Source of the DNA: Leisingera daeponensis DSM 23529
GTDB lineage: Bacteria > Pseudomonadota > Alphaproteobacteria > Rhodobacterales > Rhodobacteraceae
Assembly (NCBI RefSeq): GCF_000473145.1
Contig: NZ_KI421500.1
Coordinates: 3,735,583 to 3,799,582 of the forward strand
Length of the DNA: 64,000 nucleotides
Direction of reading: 5' to 3'
Shown here: positions 16,531-24,585 of the stretch, in pieces
Numbering within the stretch: position 1 is the first letter of the stretch
How the letters are laid out: every line of letters begins with the position of its first letter
The notes under the pieces: model-generated
Database searches by the model: none
Told to the model about the DNA's origin: nothing
Seen by the model: only the letters and a program-made list of their open reading frames with translations
Program-made: the position numbers and the translations under genes

Positions 16531-17846
16531 GGCCGGTGTCCCTTTGATGCGCCCAGGCTGCCGCCCGGGTCGGGGTAACGATAAAGAATGTTCTCGAAGT
16601 TACGCAGGATCAGATCGCTGCCGTCGCGCCCGGCCACATAGTCCGGCAGCAGCGGGATCTTGCCACCGCCGCCGGGGGCGTCGATGACGAACTGCGGGAC
16701 CGCATAGCCGGTGGTATGGCCGCGCAGGCCCTCGATGATCTCCAGCCCCTTGGCAACCGGGGTGCGGAAATGGGCAGAGCCGGTGATGGGGTCGCACTGG
16801 TAGAGGTAATAGGGCCTGACCCGCCGCATCAGCAGCGCCTGGTACATTGGTTTGAGGATATCGACGCTGTCGTTGATCCCTTTCAGCAGCACGGTTTGCG
16901 AGCCGAGCGGGATGCCCGCGTCCGCCAGCCGCTTGCAGGCCTCGGTGGCCTCGGGCGTCAGCTCAGCTGGGTGGGTCACATGAATGGACATCCACAGCGG
17001 ATGGTGCCGTTTCAGCATCCGCACCAGATCGCGGGTGACCCGCATCGGCAAGACGATCGGCATTTTGGTGCCAAGCCGGATGAACTCCACATGCGGAATC
17101 GCGCGCAGGCGGCCCAGAAGGTAATCAAGCTTGTCATCTGCGATGGTCAGCGGGTCGCCGCCAGAAAGCAGCACATCGCGGACCTCAGGGTGCGCTGCGA
17201 TGTAGTCCAGTGCCCGGTCCCACTGGGAGACCGAAAACTGGTATTCACCGCCCGCCTGGCCCACCATCCGCGACCGGGTGCAATAGCGGCAGTAGGTCGA
17301 GCAGGTGCCGGTGGCCAGAAACAGCACCCGGTCCGGGTAACGGTGGACCAGACCCGGCACCGGGGTGTCGTGGTCCTCGCCCAGCGGGTCGCCTGCCTCA
17401 CCCGGGAGCTGCAGGTATTCCTGTCCGACGGGAATGTGGGTGCGCCGCAGCGGCTCATCCGGATCATCCAGCCCCATCAGGCTGGCGTAATAGGGGGTGA
17501 TGCCGACCGGCAGCCCGCCCTGATGCCGGGCCAGCGCTTCCTGTTCCCCATCGCTCAGATCAAAGATCCGGCTGAGCGCCTCCTGGCTGCGGATGCGGTT
17601 GCGCATCTGCCAGCGCCAGTCGTTCCAATTTTCCGCAGAGGCCTTCGGGAAGAAAACCTTGCGGAAAGCTTTGGTTCGTTCCCCAGCCGGAAATTTCGGC
17701 GGCCGGGCCCGGCGGTTTCGAAGGAGAGGCGGGGCGATGCGGGTTTTTGAGTGGTCTGGAAACTGCAGATCAGCACGGTCCGCGGCGGTCTCTGGAGGGT
17801 CCTGGCTTTCGTGAACGCCGGGACCTGCAGCAAGGGGGTGGTCCAT
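16524..17846 (-). CDS. kamA: lysine 2,3-aminomutase (radical SAM, PLP-dependent)
   Basis: 440 residues from the ATG at 17846, which has AAGGAA upstream; a TTG at 17951 is in frame but unlikely. Typical family features: NWNDWRWQMRNRI near residue 70, the radical-SAM cluster motif CSTYCRYC (about 180-187), LLSGGDPL, SIHVTHPAELTPE, and the PLP-lysine block DAPGGGGKIPLLPDY (about 389). The two aspartates that bind the lysine side chain in the clostridial enzyme have counterparts in YQCDP and in DAPGGGGK, so L-lysine to L-beta-lysine is the likely reaction, not glutamate. It heads the four-gene operon. The N-terminal 60 residues are longer than usual and Pro/Arg-rich. It is not the translation-related EpmB, since no efp or epmA adjoins. 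Confidence 0.9.
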   Translation of the reverse strand: MDHPLAAGPGVHESQDPPETAADRADLQFPDHSKTRIAPPLLRNRRARPPKFPAGERTKAFRKVFFPKASAENWNDWRWQMRNRIRSQEALSRIFDLSDGEQEALARHQGGLPVGITPYYASLMGLDDPDEPLRRTHIPVGQEYLQLPGEAGDPLGEDHDTPVPGLVHRYPDRVLFLATGTCSTYCRYCTRSRMVGQAGGEYQFSVSQWDRALDYIAAHPEVRDVLLSGGDPLTIADDKLDYLLGRLRAIPHVEFIRLGTKMPIVLPMRVTRDLVRMLKRHHPLWMSIHVTHPAELTPEATEACKRLADAGIPLGSQTVLLKGINDSVDILKPMYQALLMRRVRPYYLYQCDPITGSAHFRTPVAKGLEIIEGLRGHTTGYAVPQFVIDAPGGGGKIPLLPDYVAGRDGSDLILRNFENILYRYPDPGGSLGASKGHRPC

Positions 17847-18520
17847 CCATGGGTTCCTTGCGCCCAGAGTGCCGTCGCGCGCCAATCGTCGTTGCTGTCG
17901 CAGCTCTGGGACAAGAAAAACCTGTGGCTGTTTCAGACGAAAATCAAGCAATTTTACAGGCGGTTATACAAAGTTTTGGCGGCTTTCCGCCAAGGGCTTC
18001 TGCTTGCTGGCTCGATTGTGGAATTCCTCAGATGAAGCGGCTTAGAAGTCTGCATTTTCCACAGCTCCATCAAAGGCCAATACTTGGCAGAATGCTGCTC
18101 TGGTTTGCTCCAGACCAGCACAAACAGGGCGGATCCGATAAGCATTTTTCAGAACCCACCGATAGCGTGTGAGGCCCCTTTCCCCGGACGGGATCAGGCG
18201 AGGCGTTTGATCTCGGAGATGCCGAGGGAGTTTAGCGTGCAGGTTTGGGCTTTGTCATGCCAAGGCTCTTAACCCTCCGGGTCGAGGCTCTGAATCCCGC
18301 ATGTGGAGGAGGTCTGCAACAAGACCTCCCAGAGGCCACTACCGAGGGTTATTCCGTCAAAAAAACAAAAAGTGTTGCGCGATTCATTCAGCTTATGGAA
18401 TAAATGACCCTACTCGCAAAGTATTACGGGGCGGACAAAGGCGGGCAATGTCTCTCGCTTGCTGCCTGTCAGCGGCCACCTCAAGTTTCAATGTTAGCTA
18501 GTGTGAGGGAGTTACCGATT
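17847..18520. other. intergenic; divergent promoters and a small hairpin
   Basis: Separates kamA (minus) from the sulfatase (plus), so it must hold both promoters. No gene is convincing. GGAGGTCT (18308-18315) and AGACCTCC (18322-18329) form a perfect 8-base stem with a 6-base loop. The stretch around 18180-18330 has the mosaic look of old insertion-sequence ends, but I cannot assign a family. Confidence 0.45.
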
Positions 18521-20152
18521 ATGCCAGTTTCGCATTTGAACAGGGCCGTCGCGGCCGGGTTCCTGATATTAAGCATTGGAAGTGCGCCAGCTTTTGCCCA
18601 GGAAGACAGCGCGGGCGGCAAGCCGAACATTCTCGTTATTTGGGGCGACGACATCGGCCAGTCCAACATCTCCGCCTACACGTTGGGGCTGATGGGCTAT
18701 CAAACCCCGAATATCGACCGGGTTGCCAATGAGGGTATGATCTTCACCGACTATTACGGTGAGCAATCCTGCACGGCTGGCCGGTCGTCCTTTATCATGG
18801 GCCAGTCAGTTTTCCGCACCGGCCTGTCCAAGGTCGGGCTGCCCGGCGCCGAGGAAGGCATGCAGATCGAAGACCCGACCATTGCCGGCCTCCTCAAGGC
18901 CGAAGGCTATGCCACCGGGCAATTCGGCAAGAACCACCTGGGTGACCGGGATGAGCATCTGCCGACGAACCATGGCTTCGACGTCTTCTTCGGCAATCTC
19001 TACCATCTGAATGCAGAAGAAGAACCGGAAAACGAAGACTTCCCGCGGGATATGGTCCTGGCGGATGGCACGACGTTTCTTGAACGGTTCGGTCCGCGCG
19101 GTGTGCTGAACGTGACCGCGACCTACGGCGAAAGTGAAATCACTCAGAATATCGAAGATACCGGCGCGCTGACGCGGAAGCGGATGGAGGTCGTGGACGA
19201 CGAGACTTCGGATGCGGCGATTGCATGGATGGAGGAGCAAAACGCTGCCGGCACCCCGTGGTTCCTGTGGTGGAGCGGCACGCGGATGCACTTCCGCACC
19301 CATGTCAGTGAAGAGAACCGCGCGCTTGCTGATGAGCGCTACAATGGCGCGAAGGCCGACGAGTACACCGCCGGCATGATCGAACACGACATGGATATCG
19401 GCAAGTTCCTCGACAAGCTTGACGAGCTTGGCATCGCCGACAATACGATCGTGTTCTACTCGACCGATAACGGGGTTCACATGAACACCTGGCCGGATGC
19501 CGGGATGACGCCGTTCTGGGGCGAGAAGAACACCCAGTGGGAAGGCGCCTGGCGGGTCCCCGCAATGGTCCGCTGGCCTGGCAGTATCGCGCCCGGATCG
19601 ATCTCGAACGAGATCGTGCATCACATGGACTGGCTGCCGACATTCCTGGCCGCTGCAGGAAACGAAACCATCAAGGAAGATTTGCTGAACGGCATCACTG
19701 TACCGGAGATGGCGGGCCGGGAGTACCGTGTCCATCTCGACGGCTACAATCTTTTGCCGATGCTGACGGGGGAGACGGACGAGAGCCCGCGTAAGGAGAT
19801 ATTCTACTTCACTGACGACGGCGACCTTGCGGCCCTCAGGCTCAACAACTGGAAGATCACCTTCCTGGAGCAAAAATCCTGGGCAACCTTCCGGGCCTGG
19901 ATGGAGCCGCTGACACCCTTGCGTGTGCCGTTGATTTTCAATCTGCGCCGCGACCCTTATGAACGCGGTTACCGGACCTCGAACACCTATTACGACTGGC
20001 TGATCGACCATGCCTATATGCTGGTTCCGGCGCAGGCCTATGTCGCGCAGTTCCTGGAAACCTTCAAGGAATACCCGCCACGCCAAGAGGCGGCTTCCTT
20101 CAGTCTGGACAAGGTCATGGAGAAGCTGTCGCAGCCAGGCGGCTCGCAGTAA
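18521..20152 (+). CDS. exported sulfatase (arylsulfatase family)
   Basis: 543 residues from the ATG at 18521 (GAGGGAG 10 bases upstream). Signal peptide to about residue 27 (...GSAPAFAQ). The alkaline-phosphatase-fold metal site begins KPNILVIWGDDIG, and the formylglycine motif is CTAGR with Cys84. Most aerobic sulfatases have C-x-P-x-R; C-x-A-x-R also occurs and is a substrate for sulfatase maturases. Other blocks are TGQFGKNHLGD, WFLWWSGTRMHFRTH and STDNGVHMNTWPDAGMTPFWGEKN. It should cleave sulfate esters in the periplasm. No maturase gene is in the window. It begins the block sulfatase-phosphatase-octaheme cytochrome-porin and is followed by a strong hairpin. Confidence 0.9.
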   Translation: MPVSHLNRAVAAGFLILSIGSAPAFAQEDSAGGKPNILVIWGDDIGQSNISAYTLGLMGYQTPNIDRVANEGMIFTDYYGEQSCTAGRSSFIMGQSVFRTGLSKVGLPGAEEGMQIEDPTIAGLLKAEGYATGQFGKNHLGDRDEHLPTNHGFDVFFGNLYHLNAEEEPENEDFPRDMVLADGTTFLERFGPRGVLNVTATYGESEITQNIEDTGALTRKRMEVVDDETSDAAIAWMEEQNAAGTPWFLWWSGTRMHFRTHVSEENRALADERYNGAKADEYTAGMIEHDMDIGKFLDKLDELGIADNTIVFYSTDNGVHMNTWPDAGMTPFWGEKNTQWEGAWRVPAMVRWPGSIAPGSISNEIVHHMDWLPTFLAAAGNETIKEDLLNGITVPEMAGREYRVHLDGYNLLPMLTGETDESPRKEIFYFTDDGDLAALRLNNWKITFLEQKSWATFRAWMEPLTPLRVPLIFNLRRDPYERGYRTSNTYYDWLIDHAYMLVPAQAYVAQFLETFKEYPPRQEAASFSLDKVMEKLSQPGGSQ

Positions 20153-20162
20153 ATCTTCACGG

Positions 20163-20198
20163 CTTTCGCCCCGGGGAGGCATTCCGCCGGGGCGAAAG
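20163..20198 (+). terminator. strong hairpin terminator after the sulfatase
   Basis: CTTTCGCCCCGG (20163-20174) pairs perfectly with CCGGGGCGAAAG (20187-20198) around a 12-base loop and is followed by TGTTTTCC. A 12-bp perfect stem plus a short U-run fits a Rho-independent terminator or attenuator between the sulfatase and the HAD gene. Confidence 0.7.
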
Positions 20199-20251
20199 TG
20201 TTTTCCGACATTCCCGGCATCCTCTTTCCTGCACTTGCGGAGGTTTTCCCG

Positions 20252-21229
20252 ATGCGTGCCCTGCTGACTTCATTACCATTGACCGTTTTTCTTGCATCGG
20301 CATCAATCGCCGATCCCTTACCAACATGGACCGGCACGGCCACCAAAGCCGGGATCATCGCTTTTGTCGAACGTGTGACGGACCCGGCCTCAGCGGATTA
20401 TGTCACTCCCGCCGCGCGCATCGCGGCCTTCGACAATGACGGCACGCTCTGGGCAGAGCAGCCGGTCTACTTCCAGCTCTTGTTTGCCATCGACCGGCTG
20501 AAGGAAATGGCTGCTGCTGATCCCGGGGTGCTCACGTCCGACGTGCTGCGCGCCGCAGCCGACGGCGACATGGAGACAGTAGCCGCCTCGGGCACTGAGG
20601 GACTGTTAGAAATCGTCTCCACCACCCACTCCGGCCTGACGGTGGATGAGTTCCAGGCTGAAGTGCGCAGATGGCTGGATACGGCCAAACATTCCGGCAC
20701 CGGCCTGGCCTATGACGAAATGGTCTATCAGCCAATGCTGGAGCTCTTGAGCTACCTGCGCGATGAAGGCTTCCGTACTTACATCGCCTCGGGCGGCGGC
20801 CTGCATTTCATCCGGGTGTTCTCGGAAAGCGCCTATAACATTCCGCCCGAACAGGTCATCGGCTCTATTGGAAACGGCAGCTATTCCGCCGGGGACGGTC
20901 CGCCGCGGGTGATGAAGGACCCCGGTATATTCTTCATCGACGACAAGGCAGGAAAGCCGGTTGCTATCGAGGCCCGCATCGGGCGGCGGCCTGTGATCGC
21001 GGTGGGAAATTCTGACGGAGATTTTCAGATGCTAGAGTGGACCACTGCGGGAGATGGCGCGCGGCTGGGCATCCTGCTGCATCATACTGACGGCGAACGC
21101 GAATACGCTTACGGCCGTGACAGCCATATCGGGCAGCTTGCGCGCGGGCTTGACGAAGCTGCCAGCCGCGGCTGGGTGGTAATCGACATGGCGCGTGATT
21201 GGGCGCGGGTCTGGCCGAGCGGCGAATGA
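20252..21229 (+). CDS. exported HAD-superfamily phosphatase-like protein
   Basis: 325 residues from the ATG at 20252 (GGAGG 9 bases upstream). Signal peptide MRALLTSLPLTVFLASASIA, then HAD motif I in AAFDNDGTLW (nucleophile Asp), motif II in TYIASGGGLHFIRVF, and motifs III/IV in AVGNSDGDFQMLEW. The type resembles phosphoserine-phosphatase-like HADs, but it is exported. It may release phosphate from small esters in the periplasm. It lies between the sulfatase and the multiheme cytochrome, all on one strand, with 57 bases to the next gene. Confidence 0.82.
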   Translation: MRALLTSLPLTVFLASASIADPLPTWTGTATKAGIIAFVERVTDPASADYVTPAARIAAFDNDGTLWAEQPVYFQLLFAIDRLKEMAAADPGVLTSDVLRAAADGDMETVAASGTEGLLEIVSTTHSGLTVDEFQAEVRRWLDTAKHSGTGLAYDEMVYQPMLELLSYLRDEGFRTYIASGGGLHFIRVFSESAYNIPPEQVIGSIGNGSYSAGDGPPRVMKDPGIFFIDDKAGKPVAIEARIGRRPVIAVGNSDGDFQMLEWTTAGDGARLGILLHHTDGEREYAYGRDSHIGQLARGLDEAASRGWVVIDMARDWARVWPSGE

Positions 21230-21286
21230 TGCAGCCGCGCAATCCCAGTGCATGAATAACCCAGTAAACCGGAAGGCCCTCCGAAA

Positions 21287-23230
21287 ATGCAGATTGCAGT
21301 TCTGATCCTTCTCCTGCTGCTGGGGCCGCCCGCTATGGCCCAGAGCCTTGACGGATACGTGGGATCTGATCGCTGCACCGGCTGCCACAAAGAGAGTGCC
21401 GCCGGCTGGGCTGGATCGCATCACGCTCAGGCCTGGACAATGCCGTCGCGGGAGACGGTCGCGGGTGATTTCAGCGGGACGTCCTTCCAGCATGACGGTA
21501 TGACCGCCCGGTTTCAGACCGGAGCGGAAGGCGGCTTCTACGTCGAGCTGACCGAAAAAGATGGATCTCAGGCTGAATACCAGGTGCATTCGGTCGCGGG
21601 GATTGAACCGCTGCAGCAATACCTTCTGGAGACCGAACCAGGGCGGCTGCAGAGCTTCGACGTGGCCTGGGACACCGAAGAGGGGAAGTGGTTCCACCTT
21701 TACCCGGACCAGACCCTGCCGCCGACGGACGGTTTGCATTGGACCGGCCCCTACAAGACCTGGAATGCGCGCTGCGCGGAGTGCCACGCGACGGGGTTCC
21801 GCAAAAACTACGACGCCCGCCGTTCAAGCTACGCATCAACCCAGGTTGAAATGGGCGTTGGTTGCGAGGCCTGCCACGGTCCGGGGAAAAACCACGTTGC
21901 TTGGGCCGATGCATGGGAAACGACAAGGACGCCGCCGCCCGCAAATTACGGATTTCCTGTGGATTTCTCTGATCCCCGGCAGGCAGTCGAACAGTGCGCG
22001 ACGTGCCATTCCAGACGCGAAGCCAACTTGGACGGCAACCCGGTGCCAGGCACGCGTTTTCATGACGCCTACACGCTCGCACTTTTGCGCCCGGGGCTTT
22101 ACCACGCGGACGGGCAGATCCAGGACGAGGTATATGTCTACGGCTCCTTTCTGCAATCTAAGATGCACGCTCGGGGCGTGACTTGCCTGAATTGCCACGG
22201 CGCACACAGCCTGGACCTGAAGGCAGAAGGCAACGGCCTTTGCACCCAATGCCACAGCCCGGCAGGCAATCCGGATTTTCCAACGCTCACAGCGGCCGAC
22301 TACGACAGCCCTGCGCATCACTTCCACCCGGAAGGCAGCGCTGGAGCGACGTGCCAGTCCTGCCACATGCCGGAACGCGTCTATATGGGCAACGACTGGC
22401 GCGCCGATCACTCTTTCCGGATTCCCCGCCCGGACATTTCACCGGCGACGGGCGCACCGGATGCCTGCACCGCCTGCCACAGCGGCAAGAAAGCAGCCTG
22501 GGCCGCAGCACAGATTTCCGCTTGGTACCCGGACAGCCAAAACCGCGGCCGGCACTACGGGGAGGTGCTGGTGCGGGGGCGTGCCGATGCGGCGGCAGCG
22601 GCTGGCGACTTGACCGCGCTTGCGCAGGATACCAGCCAGCCAGGCATCGTACGGGCAACTGCGCTCTGGATGCTGGAGCAGTCCAACGACCCGCAGTCTG
22701 CCGCCAGGCTGACGGATCTGCTGCAGGACCAGGACCCGCTTGTCCGCGCTGCCGCGGCCTCTCTGCAGCGGCTTGCGCCGCTTCAGGAAAGGGGCACGCG
22801 CCTGGCAACCGCCTTTGCCGATCCTGCCCGCAACGTGCGTATGGCTGCTGCCCGCGCGATGCTGGGCGGCACGGTAAACCGCCTCCAGAGCGGAACTGCC
22901 AGAGAACTTCAAGCCGCTATGGCTGAATGGCAGGATGCCATGGCAAACCGGCTCGATTTTCCTGAAACCCATCTTCAGCTGGGCGGTGTGGCTCTGACCA
23001 TGCGCAACATGGGCATGGCCGCATCCGCGTTCCGCGAAGTGGTTCGGCTGGATGCGCAACGGCTGGATGCATGGATGATGCTGGCCAGGATCACAGCGGC
23101 GACCGAAGGACGCGCTGCCGCCGCCGCGGTTGTGGCAGAAGCCCTGTCGGACAATCCGGAACATCCCGCGCTTCTGGCCGCACAGGCAGAGCTGGAAGGG
23201 AAACCTGTGCCGCAAGGAGAACGCGAATGA
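21287..23230 (+). CDS. octaheme c-type cytochrome with HEAT-like and TPR C-terminus
   Basis: 647 residues with signal peptide (MQIAVLILLLLLGPPAMAQS). Eight CxxCH heme sites are visible: CTGCH (about 30), CAECH, CEACH, CATCH, CLNCH, CTQCH, CQSCH and CTACH (about 400). The heme part resembles the cytochrome c554/multiheme 'doubled CxxCH' families. The last 240 residues have no heme motif; they carry HEAT-like helical repeats (SAARLTDLLQDQDPLVRAAAASLQ) and TPR-like helices (LGGVALTMRNMGMAASAFREVVRLD), suited to protein contacts. Likely a periplasmic electron carrier or reductase docked to a partner. It lies between the exported phosphatase and an outer-membrane protein. Confidence 0.9.
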   Translation: MQIAVLILLLLLGPPAMAQSLDGYVGSDRCTGCHKESAAGWAGSHHAQAWTMPSRETVAGDFSGTSFQHDGMTARFQTGAEGGFYVELTEKDGSQAEYQVHSVAGIEPLQQYLLETEPGRLQSFDVAWDTEEGKWFHLYPDQTLPPTDGLHWTGPYKTWNARCAECHATGFRKNYDARRSSYASTQVEMGVGCEACHGPGKNHVAWADAWETTRTPPPANYGFPVDFSDPRQAVEQCATCHSRREANLDGNPVPGTRFHDAYTLALLRPGLYHADGQIQDEVYVYGSFLQSKMHARGVTCLNCHGAHSLDLKAEGNGLCTQCHSPAGNPDFPTLTAADYDSPAHHFHPEGSAGATCQSCHMPERVYMGNDWRADHSFRIPRPDISPATGAPDACTACHSGKKAAWAAAQISAWYPDSQNRGRHYGEVLVRGRADAAAAAGDLTALAQDTSQPGIVRATALWMLEQSNDPQSAARLTDLLQDQDPLVRAAAASLQRLAPLQERGTRLATAFADPARNVRMAAARAMLGGTVNRLQSGTARELQAAMAEWQDAMANRLDFPETHLQLGGVALTMRNMGMAASAFREVVRLDAQRLDAWMMLARITAATEGRAAAAAVVAEALSDNPEHPALLAAQAELEGKPVPQGERE

Positions 23231-23342
23231 CCGCTTCTGTCAGGATACCGGAAGCTCAGAGCGGACCGCTGGGCTGCCCGGACTCCGCTATGTCTGAAGC
23301 CACCCGGCAAACTGTGAAACGTCTGCTCAAAAGGATCTGCCT

Positions 23343-24086
23343 ATGAAAACCTTCTTGGCCGCAATCGTGCCGGCGGCTGCCGGCCTCCTGGCATCCGGGC
23401 CTGCGTCTGCTCAGAATTCTGACTGGAACTACGAGGCGACGATCTACCTGTTCACGCCCGAGTCAAAAACCGCAATCAATACACCCGCAGGGCGGATCGA
23501 GGGCACACTCAGCTTCGGCGACGCAATTGAGAACCTTGATTTTGCCTTTATGGGAGCTTTCGCGGCCAGTAACGGGAAATGGAGCTTTCTAACCGACTAC
23601 ATGTATACGGACCTGTCCTTCCGCAATGACACACCCGGGCCTGCGCACTCGGGGCTTAACACATCGATGACGACCCAGATCCTGAACGGGTATGCTGGAT
23701 ACCGGGTGCATGACAGCGGCAGAGCGGCAGTCGACCTCGTTGCTGGTTTTCGGTGGTTCGACACGGACACAACCCTGACCTTGCAGCCCGGCACCGCGCC
23801 GCAGCGGAGCGCCGCCGCAAATGCAAGCTGGGTTGATCCGGTGGTTGGGTTCCGGATCCGGACGGCGTTTTCGGATCGCTGGCAGGGAGCCGCCTTTTTC
23901 GACTATGGCGGCTTCAGCGGCGGCAATGAAACCTGGCAGGTCTTGCTGACAGCCGGCTACGTGCTCAATGAAAATTGGGTGCTCCGCGGCGGGTATCGCT
24001 ATATTTCCATGGAGAATGAGGTGAACGGAAACCCGTTTGAGTTCAGCCAGTCCGGTGCGATCTTCGGAGCGACATACCGGTTCTGA
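23343..24086 (+). CDS. outer-membrane beta-barrel protein
   Basis: 247 residues, with signal peptide MKTFLAAIVPAAAGLLASGPASA. The mature part alternates hydrophobic residues in beta-strands and ends GAIFGATYRF: a C-terminal Phe is the recognition signal for outer-membrane insertion. It resembles small 8-stranded OMPs of unknown function (OmpW/Omp25-like size). It has an AAAGGA site and lies 112 bases after the octaheme gene, the last of the exported block. It may be a porin for a substrate processed by the sulfatase or phosphatase, or an outer-membrane partner of the cytochrome. Confidence 0.8.
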   Translation: MKTFLAAIVPAAAGLLASGPASAQNSDWNYEATIYLFTPESKTAINTPAGRIEGTLSFGDAIENLDFAFMGAFAASNGKWSFLTDYMYTDLSFRNDTPGPAHSGLNTSMTTQILNGYAGYRVHDSGRAAVDLVAGFRWFDTDTTLTLQPGTAPQRSAAANASWVDPVVGFRIRTAFSDRWQGAAFFDYGGFSGGNETWQVLLTAGYVLNENWVLRGGYRYISMENEVNGNPFEFSQSGAIFGATYRF

Positions 24087-24317
24087 TCCGCGTGAATAAG
24101 GGAAAACTCCCGCACCCGATAATGTCAGCATTGGCCCGGCTGGTCATTATTGGGTTGCTCTTCTCTTATCCAGAGTTTCACTGCGGAAAACTCGAAACGA
24201 TAACCGGGGGCCAGTTAATAGATCACGTCATTCGTGCATGGCCTTGATGCTGTAACCGCCCCCGACGGCATCGAAGTGCCAAGGCGGGATCGTAATAACC
24301 CGTATTGGGAGGCGGTC

Positions 24318-24419
24318 ATGTCTGAGATTATCACGGTCGGACTGGAACTGGCGAAGCATGTGTGCCAGGCCCATGGTGCTGACAGCAAAGGGTGTGCCAG
24401 CATAACCCAATGGCTCTGA
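24318..24419 (+). pseudogene. IS110-family transposase fragment
   Basis: 33 codons, MSEIITVGLELAKHVCQAHG..., match the conserved N-terminus of IS110/IS116 transposases (typically ...IGLDLAKNVFQ-HG), then stop at TGA. Cys and Glu have replaced usual residues. The rest of the element is missing, so it is a dead scrap. It is the only content I can identify in the 499-base gap 24087-24585. Confidence 0.7.
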
Positions 24420-24585
24420 TGCTGTCCTGCCTCCGGCGCAAGGATCGCAGGCACGGTGGCGGGCGGCGCTGGTAAAACGGTGAAAACAAAAACTAATCCT
24501 CCGTTTGACAAGGTAAACGGGAAGCTTTCGCTTGAGCGCCGCTTGAATTCAGTGGCACACTGCCGCCGGAACTTGGGGAAACGCG

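Noticed and set aside
18806..20182. 458-codon open frame antisense to the sulfatase
   Set aside because: It mirrors the codon pattern of the sulfatase, whose motifs are unmistakable, and has no domain text or ribosome site of its own.
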